Position numbers and translations under genes: made by a program. The notes under the pieces were generated by a model. The model searched no databases. It saw nothing but the letters and a program-made list of their open reading frames with translations, and was not told the DNA's origin. Shown here in pieces: positions 11,594 to 19,691 of a DNA stretch of 64,000 bases; positions within the stretch are counted from its first letter, which is position 1, and every line of letters starts with the position of its first letter. This stretch comes from SMYC01 sp963578475 (GTDB taxonomy: Bacteria > Acidobacteriota > Vicinamibacteria > Marinacidobacterales > SMYC01), in contig CAUZCL010000003.1 in NCBI GenBank assembly GCA_963578475.1, forward strand, positions 95,060 to 159,059. The letters are read 5' to 3'.

Positions 11594-11757
11594 ACGACGG
11601 CCGAGATCCCTCCCAGCTCTTCGTCCGCGTAGCTCGATCGCGGCGGGAAGTTGAAATCAGCGAGAAAGTCGAGCTCAAGAGACCTAGGCGCTGGTCCCAC
11701 GTCTTCCCCGCAGCCCGCAAAAACCACAAAGAGGAGTCCGGAGATGAGCCTCCTCAC
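11545..11757 (-). pseudogene. Phytase-like esterase lipoprotein, N-terminal remnant
   Basis: A GTG start gives a signal sequence ending in a lipobox (LLFVVFAGC), then PAPRSLELDFLADFNFPP and EELGGISAVVYDAASESWLA followed by LSDAS. The last part matches the first blade of esterase-like-activity-of-phytase domain proteins, which normally continue for 300 or more residues. Here similarity stops at about 11545, and the frame runs on as noise into the back of a plus-strand ORF. It starts 9 bases after the cystathionine beta-synthase gene, in the same direction. Not functional as encoded. Confidence 0.6.
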
Positions 11758-11766
11758 GCCAGGGTC

Positions 11767-13161
11767 CTAGGCCGGCTGCTCGGCCAGAAAGCTGATGAGA
11801 TCGATTTTGGTGAAGATCCCGCTGACGGAGTCTCCGTCGAGCACCACGGCGATGTGACCGCGGTTGAAGACCTCCGCGAGCGCCTCGAGCGAGTTCCGCG
11901 GCGAAACGACTTCCATGTGGTCCTTCTTAACGAGCGGGGCGATCGCGTCCGTAGCACCTGCTTTCGCCTGGACCATGCAATCGAGAATCGCGAACTCGGT
12001 GATCAAGCCTGAGAGCTTGCCATCATCGACCACCGGAAGCTGCGAGATATTATGCTCCTTCATCACGCGCACGACATTTGCCATCGACTCGCTCGACTCG
12101 ACCGTGATGACCGTCTGGATGCGCTTCGAAACAAGAAGGTCCGAGACCGTGTTCTCTCCGAGATCGGTCTCCATGAAGCGATTTTGCCGCATCCAATCGT
12201 CGTTGAAGAACTTCGACAGATAGCGCGAGCCGGAATCAGGCAAGAGCACCACCACGACCTTGTCTGCCGGAAGATCACGCGCGTAGCGAAGCGCGGCCGC
12301 AGCCGCGGTGCCGCACGAGCCGCCCACGAAGAGCCCTTCTTCCCTACCGAGACGGCGCGCAATGACGAAAGATTCCTTGTCGCCAACCTGGATCACGTCG
12401 TCGACGACATCAAAGTTCATCGTCGAGGGCAGGAAATCTTCTCCAACACCTTCGACCATGTAAGAGTGCGCCGCCCCGAGATTGCCGGTCTTGAAATATT
12501 CGTAATAAAGCGAGCCCACCGGATCGGCGCCAATGATCTTGATATCCGGGTTCTTTTCCTTCAGATATTTTCCCATGCCGGAGATCGTGCCGCCCGTCCC
12601 CATGCCGACAACGAGCGCGTCGAGCTTGCCACCGGTCTGCTCCCAGATCTCCGGCCCGGTCGAATCGTAATGCGCCTGCGGGTTCACCGGATTGTGATAC
12701 TGATTCGCATAGAGACAGTTCGGCGTCTCTTCGGAAAGCTTGCGCGAGACGCAGTAATAGCTCCGTGGGTCCTCCGGCTCTACTGCTGTGGGACAAACGA
12801 CAACTTTGGCCCCGAGAGCTTCGAGCGTGCGGATCTTCTCGTCGCTCATCTTGTCGGGCATGACGAAAATGGCCTTGTAGCCCTTGACGGAAGCGGCGAT
12901 CGCGAGCCCCATTCCCGTATTGCCGGAGGTAGCCTCGACGATCGTGCCGCCTGGCTTGAGCAGCCCTTTCTTCTCGGCATCTTCGATGATGGCGATTCCG
13001 ATACGGTCCTTGACCGAACCGCCGGGGTTGAAGAACTCGAGCTTCGCGAGCACGGTGGCTTGGATGCCGCGCGCAACGTTAGTGAGCTTGACGAGAGGCG
13101 TATTGCCAATCGTTTCAAGGACGTTTTCAGCGATTCCTGGAAGAGGGCCTTTGAACTTCAT
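11767..13161 (-). CDS. Cystathionine beta-synthase (PLP enzyme with CBS domain pair)
   Basis: Pyridoxal-phosphate enzyme condensing serine (or O-acetylserine) with homocysteine or sulfide. 464 residues. The PLP lysine lies in GGSVKDRIG, the substrate loop is EATSGNTGMGLAIA, and the phosphate-binding Gly-rich turn is VVGMGTGGTISGMG. Residues from about 340 to 460 form two CBS motifs (TVSDLLV to LSGLITEFAILD and MEVVSPRNSLEALAEVF to SGIFTKIDL), a regulatory adenosyl-binding module that distinguishes it from plain CysK. The start Met (MKFKGPLPGIAENVL) has no strong ribosome-binding site. Cystathionine synthase versus cysteine synthase cannot be settled by eye. Confidence 0.9.
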   Translation of the reverse strand: MKFKGPLPGIAENVLETIGNTPLVKLTNVARGIQATVLAKLEFFNPGGSVKDRIGIAIIEDAEKKGLLKPGGTIVEATSGNTGMGLAIAASVKGYKAIFVMPDKMSDEKIRTLEALGAKVVVCPTAVEPEDPRSYYCVSRKLSEETPNCLYANQYHNPVNPQAHYDSTGPEIWEQTGGKLDALVVGMGTGGTISGMGKYLKEKNPDIKIIGADPVGSLYYEYFKTGNLGAAHSYMVEGVGEDFLPSTMNFDVVDDVIQVGDKESFVIARRLGREEGLFVGGSCGTAAAAALRYARDLPADKVVVVLLPDSGSRYLSKFFNDDWMRQNRFMETDLGENTVSDLLVSKRIQTVITVESSESMANVVRVMKEHNISQLPVVDDGKLSGLITEFAILDCMVQAKAGATDAIAPLVKKDHMEVVSPRNSLEALAEVFNRGHIAVVLDGDSVSGIFTKIDLISFLAEQPA

Positions 13162-13223
13162 TTATTATTGATAATACTTCCCAGAACGCCGTCCCACAAC
13201 GTCGGCGGAATGCGGGACGGGGT

Positions 13224-14798
13224 TCAGGGACGCAGAACCCGGCCTGCGAGAACACCCGGCCCGGTGAGCTTGCCGCTTAACACAACGTGCGCGATCCCCT
13301 CGGCCAGTTGATGCGAGTCTTTGTAAGTTGCCCGATCCGCGATCGTCTCGAGGTCGAACACGACGATGTCGGCCCAAGCGCCGGGGCGTAGCTGGCCGCG
13401 ATCGGTGAGCCCGAAAACCGTGGCGGGAAGACTGGTCATCGAGCGGATCGCATGCGGCAGCGTGACGACGCCGCGCTCGCGCACGTAGCGTGCGATCTTC
13501 CGTGGAAACGTGCCGTAATAACGCGGATGCGGTTTCCCTTCACCCATCGCGACGAGCCCGCCATCGGAGCATGTCATCGTGTAGTCCTGGCGCATGATGT
13601 GAGCAATGTCGTCTTCCGACATGTTGAACGAAATGAGGCCCGCCCCGCCTTCTTCGAGCAGCGCGAGCACCAGGTCAATGGCCGCGACCCCGCGCTCTTC
13701 GGCGAGCTCCTGCAGCGTGCGCCCTTCAATCGTCGGGTCGGCGCGGTGGCGGGACACTTGAAGCGTCTCCGACCCGCCACGCCGGCGAAGGTTCTCGATC
13801 ATGTCCTCTTTCAAACGCGCGCGCTCACGCGGATTTGCGAGACGTTGTTCGAGCGGCGAAGGTCGACCGGGCATCGTCTCCCCTGCTTGCGCCCAACGCG
13901 GCACGAGAGCTCCAGTGATGCTCGTGCCGGACGCTTCGTAGGGATATTGATCCGCCCATACGGACACGCCGCGAGCTCGCGCGCGCTCGATACGCAGACA
14001 GGCCGCGACCGCCTTTCCCCAGTTGTCGGGCCCGAGCGCTTTCATATGCGTCACGATCCCTGAAACATCGGCTTCTTCAGCAATCCGAATCACTTCTTCG
14101 ACCGCCGTAAGAAGCCCCACCGTGTAGTCGCCCTCGTCACGGATATGACTTGTATAAACGCCACCGGGATGAACTTCTTTCGCAAGTGCTACCACTTCTT
14201 CCGTGCTCGCGTAGCTCCCGGGTGCGTAATAGAGTCCGCTCGACAAGCCGAACGCGCCCGCGGCCATTCCTTCCCGCACCATGCCCTTCATCCGCTCGAG
14301 CTCCTCGTCCGTTGATGGACGGTCCTCGAGCCCCATGACCTCGCGGCGCACGCGACCATGGCCCACCATCAAGGCCGCATTAACGCCAATCCCTTGTGCT
14401 TCGTAGGTCGCGCGCTGCTCGGAAAGCGGCCAAGTACCGCCCCCGTCGGGGTTCAGGACGACGGTCGTGACACCTTGCGCAAGAATCGGCGCCGCACCTT
14501 TGAGCTCCTCGCGCCGGAGCCCCCCGGCCGCATGCGAGTGCACGTCGATGAAACCCGGTGCTATGTAGAGTCCGGTGGCATCAATGACGGTGTCAGCCGT
14601 CCCACCGTCGAGACGTCCCATCCTAACGATGCGTCCGTCCCGGATCCCGATATCCGCCGCGTACCAAGGGTTGCCTGTCCCGTCGAGAACCCAGCCGTTC
14701 TTGATGAGAATGTCGTAGGAATCAGCGCCGGCGCCCATTGAGGCTGACGTAGTCAGAGCGGCCAACGTCAAGCCGAATAAGAGGATCGCCCGGCGCAT
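13224..14798 (-). CDS. N-acyl-D-amino-acid deacylase-like amidohydrolase, exported
   Basis: Metal-dependent hydrolase of the D-aminoacylase branch. 524 residues with a signal peptide (MRRAILLFGLTLAALTTSA). The metal site motif is GFIDVHSHAAGG. The GAFGLSSGLYYAPGSYAS block, YTSHIRDEGDY, and THMKALG are typical of D-aminoacylases, as is the C-terminal GLTDRGQLRPGAWADIVVFD. It likely acts in the periplasm on N-acylated D-amino acids or related amides. Transcribed toward the cystathionine beta-synthase gene about 60 bases downstream. Confidence 0.88.
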   Translation of the reverse strand: MRRAILLFGLTLAALTTSASMGAGADSYDILIKNGWVLDGTGNPWYAADIGIRDGRIVRMGRLDGGTADTVIDATGLYIAPGFIDVHSHAAGGLRREELKGAAPILAQGVTTVVLNPDGGGTWPLSEQRATYEAQGIGVNAALMVGHGRVRREVMGLEDRPSTDEELERMKGMVREGMAAGAFGLSSGLYYAPGSYASTEEVVALAKEVHPGGVYTSHIRDEGDYTVGLLTAVEEVIRIAEEADVSGIVTHMKALGPDNWGKAVAACLRIERARARGVSVWADQYPYEASGTSITGALVPRWAQAGETMPGRPSPLEQRLANPRERARLKEDMIENLRRRGGSETLQVSRHRADPTIEGRTLQELAEERGVAAIDLVLALLEEGGAGLISFNMSEDDIAHIMRQDYTMTCSDGGLVAMGEGKPHPRYYGTFPRKIARYVRERGVVTLPHAIRSMTSLPATVFGLTDRGQLRPGAWADIVVFDLETIADRATYKDSHQLAEGIAHVVLSGKLTGPGVLAGRVLRP

Positions 14799-14850
14799 CG
14801 GCCCAAGCCTATCACCGATTTCGGCTTTACGGATTCGTATCTGTGGTGAC

Positions 14851-15110
14851 CTAGTTTTGTGCGGTCGCGATCGCTCTCAGCTCCTCCAATCCGTCCAGCA
14901 CGACGTGTATCTGCGGGGACGTCACATCGGGGTCCGCGACGAACAAGAAGTGCTGGCCGTCGGGCGCGATGTCCCAACCGCGCCGGTTGGGACATATCTG
15001 ACTGACTCGAAGAGACAGAGAGCTCGGGGTGGGTCGATGCGCAGCGTCGTGTTGGCCGTCCCTGCCACGTCCGCCACCATGAACGTCGCGTCCTCCATGT
15101 CGCCTCAGGC
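14851..15110 (-). pseudogene. C-terminal remnant of a PD40/WD40-like beta-propeller protein
   Basis: The last residues GWDIAPDGQHFLFVADPD and QIHVVLDGLEELRAIA match the end of the PD40 propellers found behind Ser/Thr kinases, where the pattern is 'ydvspDGqrFL...itvvlnW'. The preceding stretch DATFMVADVAGTANTTLRID, then PPRALCLFESVRY, lies in another frame, so at least one frameshift is present. It follows the broken kinase-TolB-TPR gene on the same strand but belongs to a different architecture, so it is probably the tail of a second, mostly deleted gene. Confidence 0.6.
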
Positions 15111-15127
15111 TCGATAGACGCAGCGCA

Positions 15128-17393
15128 TCACGGCGCATCCGGATGGTTGATGCGAGCCAGGAGCTCGGCCCAACGCGGGTCGGCGCGAAAGCCATCGAAG
15201 AACGGGGTCCGGGGCTGCGCGATCCAAGTGCGCTTCTCTAGCGCTTCGTCGAGAAGCTCGAAGCCATATCCACCTCTCCAAGGGCTGCATGGATGATGGC
15301 ACGAAAAAGAGGACTGACAGACTCTGTCTCTGCCTTTTTCTCGAGCTCTCCGAAAGTGGCCCGTGCCTCGTCGTTTCGTCCCGCGGTAGCCTGACCCCGC
15401 CCCAAAAAACCCAGGTAGAAAGGCGCTTGTCCGGCAATTGTGGCTGCTCTCGCAAGCGCATCGATGCCCCTTTCGACGCGACCCAAGCGGACGTACGCAG
15501 AGCCGATGCAGAAGAGGCCGACGACGTAGTCGGGGTCCAGGTCCGGCGCTTTCTGGCACTCTTTCACGCAACCTTCGTCATCGCCCTGGAAACTGAAGGT
15601 CATGCCGGCCTTGCTATTCACATAGGGGTTTAGAGGGTCGAGCTCTTGCGCTTTCTTGACGGCAGCGATGGACTCTTCTTCCCTATTTTTCCACAGAAAC
15701 CACCCCAACCAGAGCTGCGAAGCGGATTCATGGGGTCGAGTTCCTTGCTTCGCTTGAGCGAGCGCCGTTCTTGCTCGAAGTCCAATCGAACATTAGTTCG
15801 ATGATGCGTTGGGCCGATGCACATCCGCGAGCTGGTCGTTGATGGCGAGGGCCCGTTCGAGCGACGCTTTTGCCCGTTTGCAGGCCTCCTCTTCGCGTAC
15901 GAACCCGTAGATCGCCTGAATGGCGTGCATCTCGGCGAGACCGATGTGGGGGAGAGCGTAGCTGGAATCCTTTTTGGACCGCTTCCTCATAAAATTCCCG
16001 GCTTTTGCCATCGCCTCTTTGCGACGCGAGAACCAATGGTACCTGCCGCGCAAATAAAATGATAGGCCTCCTGGTTCTCGGTATGGCGAACCACGCGCGG
16101 CGCTTCCGCATCGCTCAGCTCCAGTCTGAGCGCAGCGACGATGTCTGCCGAGATTTTGTCCTGAACCGCGAAAACGTCATCCATGTCGCCGTCATAGCGG
16201 CGCGACCAGATTTGGTAGCCGCCTTCCACAGCATTGAGCTGCGCGGTCACCCTCAGACGCTTGCCGGCCGTGCGCACACTTCCTTCGAGGACGGTCTTGA
16301 CCTCGAGCGAACGGCCCACTTCGCAAAGATCATGATCGCCGCCTTTGAATCGAAACGCCGAGGAGCGCGCGGCGACGCGAAGACCCTGAATACCTGCGAG
16401 CGCCGTCATGATCTCCTCTGCCATACCCTCGCAGAAATAGTCTTGATTTTTTTGCCGGCACTGATATCGGCAAAAGGAAGTACGGCGATGGAATGGGCTC
16501 CCTCTTGTTCACCCTCGAAAGGAGCGGTCGCCCCGACTCGGCCGACTCCAGACAAGGTCTCGAGTGTAAATCCCAGATCACGCACGGTTTAAAAACGCGC
16601 CTCCGGATTCTTCTCAAGACAGCGGGCGACGATGCGACCGAGCCCAGAGTCAGCAGAGTCTCTTCCGGGGAGCTCCGGCTCGAAGTTCAGGATAGCGCTG
16701 AGTTTGTCCGCGGTGGACCTGCCGATGAAGGCCGGACGTCCAGAGAGCATTTCGTAGAGCACCGCGCCCACCGCGAAAATGTCACTTCGCTTTTCCGCGT
16801 CGCGGCCGCGGACTTGCTCGGGTGACATGTAGCCGACCGTTCCCATGACCGTACCCGGGTCCGTGCCGCGGATATTCGTCTCACCTTCATCATCCGCCTC
16901 GCCTTCGAAGAGAGCTTGCCTTTTGGGGAGTCCGAAATCCAGAATCTTCAAATGGTCGTCCAGCGTCACGAACGCATTGGCCGGCTTGAGGTCCCGGTGG
17001 AGGATCCCCTTGTCGTGCGCCGCCGCCAATCCCTGCGCCATTCGTAGCGCATAGGCGACCGCCTTACGCTGAGGTAGAGCCCCCCGACTCCAGCAGTTTC
17101 TGGAGCGTGTTCCCCTCGAGAAGCTCCGTGACGGTGTAAACCACGCCGTCCTCGGAGCCGAAGTCATAAATCGCGAGCACGTTGGGATGCGAAAGCGCGG
17201 CCAGCGCTTTGGCTTCACGCTCGAAGCGATCTCTGAACTCCTTGTCTCCCGCGAGTTTGTCAGGAAGAACTTTGATAGCGACCCGACGGTCGAGCCTCCC
17301 ATCCTCGGCGGAACACACTTCTCCCATCCCACCGGCACCGATGGGCTCGATGATGACGTAAGAGCCGAGCCGTGTTCCGGGTTGCAGGGGCAT
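15128..17393 (-). pseudogene. Ser/Thr protein kinase with TolB-like and TPR domains, multiply disrupted
   Basis: The gene begins at MPLQPGTRLGSY (17393) with a kinase: IGAGGMGEV loop, VAIKVLP lysine, then after a frameshift near 17080 HRDLKPAN, ILDFGL and MSPEQVRGRDAEKRSDIF. At 16589-16591 a TAA interrupts an otherwise continuous frame (EARF-stop-TVRDLGFTLETL); Gln is usual there. The TolB-like region SIAVLPFADISAGKK ends in an A7 tract (16447-16453) after which the frame shifts to DYFCEGMAEEIMTAL and GSVRTAGKRLRVTAQL. Further shifts near 16055, 15815, 15710 and 15270 split the TPRs, ending FDGFRADPRWAELLARI. About 750 residues originally. Confidence 0.85.
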
Positions 17394-17526
17394 TGGAGTC
17401 CAACGAAACTGAATGCCGATTATAGTGCCCGAACCGTTAGTCTGTCGGAAATTCCGGTCCTTTCGCGCTGATTCCAAGAACTCCACCACGGGACGCACCG
17501 CGATTTCGGCTATACTGGACTGTTCG

Positions 17527-18255
17527 ATGCGCAATGTCGTCGTAATTCCAGCCTTGGACGAAGAGAAATCTATCCCCAAGGTACTCGCCGAGATCCCGAC
17601 GGATCTGATCGCAGAAGTGTTCGTTGTGGATAACGGGAGTAGCGATCGTACCGCGGAAGTGGCTCGGCAAGCCGGCGCGACGGTGCTCTACGAGCCGCGA
17701 GCAGGCTATGGCCAAGCTTGCCTGACCGGGATCGCCGCTCTTGCACAAAACCCTCCTGATGTCGTTGTTTTCGTCGACGGCGATTACAGCGACCGCTCGG
17801 CGGAGATGACGGCGCTCGTTGCGCCCATTCTCGATGGCACCGCAGATTTTGTCATCGGCTCGCGCATTCTCGGAGAGCGGGAGCCGGGTGCTCTCGCACC
17901 GCAGGCGCGATGGGGCAACGGGCTCGCAACGTGGATGATCCGCATTCTCTACAACACGACGTTTACCGATCTCGGACCGTTTCGAGCCATCCGCTATGAC
18001 ACGTTGCAGTCGCTGAACATGTGCGATCGCGATTACGGCTGGACCGCGGAGATGCAAGCCAAAGCCGCCCGCACGGGTGTCCGAACAAAAGAAGTGCCCG
18101 TCAGCTACCATCGCCGGATCGGGCGATCGAAAATCACCGGCACGGTCAAAGGCACCGTTCTCGCCAGCTGGAAAATCATTACGACCATTCTGAAGTTGCG
18201 ATTCACCCGTCCTCCCGACACGGCGCGGGCGGAATCGAAAGTCCCCCTCGGTTGA
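17527..18255 (+). CDS. Family 2 glycosyltransferase
   Basis: Cytoplasmic GT-A enzyme transferring a sugar from an activated nucleotide, probably onto a lipid or nucleotide-linked acceptor. 242 residues from MRNVVVIPALDEEKSIPKV. The nucleotide-binding DNGSSDRTAEVA, the metal-binding DxD-like FVDGDYSDRS, and the DFVIGSRILGERE block mark the dolichyl-phosphate-mannose-synthase-like branch. No C-terminal membrane helices. I chose 17527 over the longer open frame to 17413 because homology starts exactly at this Met. Pyruvate kinase begins 2 bases after the stop. Confidence 0.87.
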   Translation: MRNVVVIPALDEEKSIPKVLAEIPTDLIAEVFVVDNGSSDRTAEVARQAGATVLYEPRAGYGQACLTGIAALAQNPPDVVVFVDGDYSDRSAEMTALVAPILDGTADFVIGSRILGEREPGALAPQARWGNGLATWMIRILYNTTFTDLGPFRAIRYDTLQSLNMCDRDYGWTAEMQAKAARTGVRTKEVPVSYHRRIGRSKITGTVKGTVLASWKIITTILKLRFTRPPDTARAESKVPLG

Positions 18256-18257
18256 AT

Positions 18258-19682
18258 ATGCGGAAAACAAAAATTGTCGCGACTCTAGGCCCTGCCTCTT
18301 CTTCGCCAGACATGGTGGAGAAGCTCATCGACGCAGGCGTGGATGTCGCCCGTCTTAATTTCTCGCACGGCACGCACGAAGAGCACGAGCAAAACGTCGA
18401 AACCGTTCGCGCCATTAGCGCGCGCCACCACCGCCCAGTGGCCGTTCTTCAAGATTTGTCGGGTCCGAAGATCCGTACGGGCAAGATCGAAGCGGAAGGC
18501 GGCGTGCAGCTCGAAGAGGGCGCGCGTTTCGTGCTGACGACCGAGGAGGTGCCCGGTGACGCGGATCGGGCCTCGACGAACTACAAGAAGCTCCCTCGCG
18601 ACCTCAAGAAAGGCGATCGCATCGTTCTCGACGACGGCCGCATCGCGCTTGCCGTACAGAAGGTGGAAGGTGAAGAGATCGAGACCGAGGTCGTCAACGG
18701 CGGCATCCTGAAATCAAATAAAGGCATCAATCTGCCCGGAGTCTTCATCTCGACGCCGGCGCTCACGGACAAAGATCGACGCGACGTCATCCAGGGCCTG
18801 AAGCTCGACGTCGACTTCATGGCTATGTCCTTTGTCCAACGCAAAGAAGATATCGAACAGCTGCGCTCTCTCCTGCGCGAGAACGAGCGCAAAGATCTCC
18901 AGATCATCGCCAAGATCGAACGGCCGAAAGCCGTCGAGAACCTGCTCGAAATCCTATCCGTGGCCGATGGCGTCATGGTTGCACGTGGGGACCTCGGCGT
19001 CGAGCTCGCTCCGGAACAAGTGCCCACGATCCAAAAAGAAATCATCCTTGAAGCGAACCAACGCGGGCAGACGGTGATCACGGCCACCCAAATGCTCGAG
19101 TCCATGGTGCACGAACCCGTGCCCACGCGTGCCGAAGCCTCGGACATCGCGAACGCGATTCTGGACGGAACCGACGCGCTCATGCTCTCCGCAGAGACGG
19201 CAAGCGGCGCGTACCCGGTGGAGGCGGTCGAGACCATGGCGCGCATCACCGTGCACACCGAAGACCATATGGCGAACTCGCCCACCCGGCGCCGCACGGC
19301 GGATTTCCCACTCATGGAAGGCTCCCCGGTCACGCGCGCGGTCGCCCTCGCGGCAAGACGCGCCGCGGAGGAGCTCGACGCGAAGTATATCGTTGCCTTC
19401 ACCGAGTCCGGCTCTACCGTCCGGCTCGTGAGCTACTCGCGACCGAAAAGCCACATTCTCGGCTTTACGCCTTCGGAACGCGTCTATCGACGACTCGCGC
19501 TGCGTTGGGGTGTCACGCCGTTGCACGGCGAGCGGTTCGACACCACGGACGCTATGCTCGAGGTCGCAATGAAATTCCTCAAGCGAAAAGGCTTCGTCAA
19601 CGAAGGCGACATCGTGGTCACCGTGTGCGGACACACCACGCTCCCCGGCGCCACCAACATGATGAAGGTCTTGAAGTTCTGA
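18258..19682 (+). CDS. pyk: Pyruvate kinase
   Basis: Final ATP-forming step of glycolysis, phosphoenolpyruvate to pyruvate. 474 residues. The start MRKTKIVATLGPASSSPDMV is typical. The active site MAMSFVQRKEDIEQL, IIAKIERPKAVENL with the catalytic Lys, and MVARGDLGVEL are all present, as is ATQMLESMVHEPVPTRAEAS. The C-terminal allosteric domain is complete. The longer open frame back to 18021 lies inside the glycosyltransferase gene and is not credible. Intact. Confidence 0.95.
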   Translation: MRKTKIVATLGPASSSPDMVEKLIDAGVDVARLNFSHGTHEEHEQNVETVRAISARHHRPVAVLQDLSGPKIRTGKIEAEGGVQLEEGARFVLTTEEVPGDADRASTNYKKLPRDLKKGDRIVLDDGRIALAVQKVEGEEIETEVVNGGILKSNKGINLPGVFISTPALTDKDRRDVIQGLKLDVDFMAMSFVQRKEDIEQLRSLLRENERKDLQIIAKIERPKAVENLLEILSVADGVMVARGDLGVELAPEQVPTIQKEIILEANQRGQTVITATQMLESMVHEPVPTRAEASDIANAILDGTDALMLSAETASGAYPVEAVETMARITVHTEDHMANSPTRRRTADFPLMEGSPVTRAVALAARRAAEELDAKYIVAFTESGSTVRLVSYSRPKSHILGFTPSERVYRRLALRWGVTPLHGERFDTTDAMLEVAMKFLKRKGFVNEGDIVVTVCGHTTLPGATNMMKVLKF

Positions 19683-19691
19683 CGACCGCTC

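Noticed and set aside
12052..13311. 419-residue plus-strand frame
   Set aside because: Antisense to the cystathionine beta-synthase gene; no motif.
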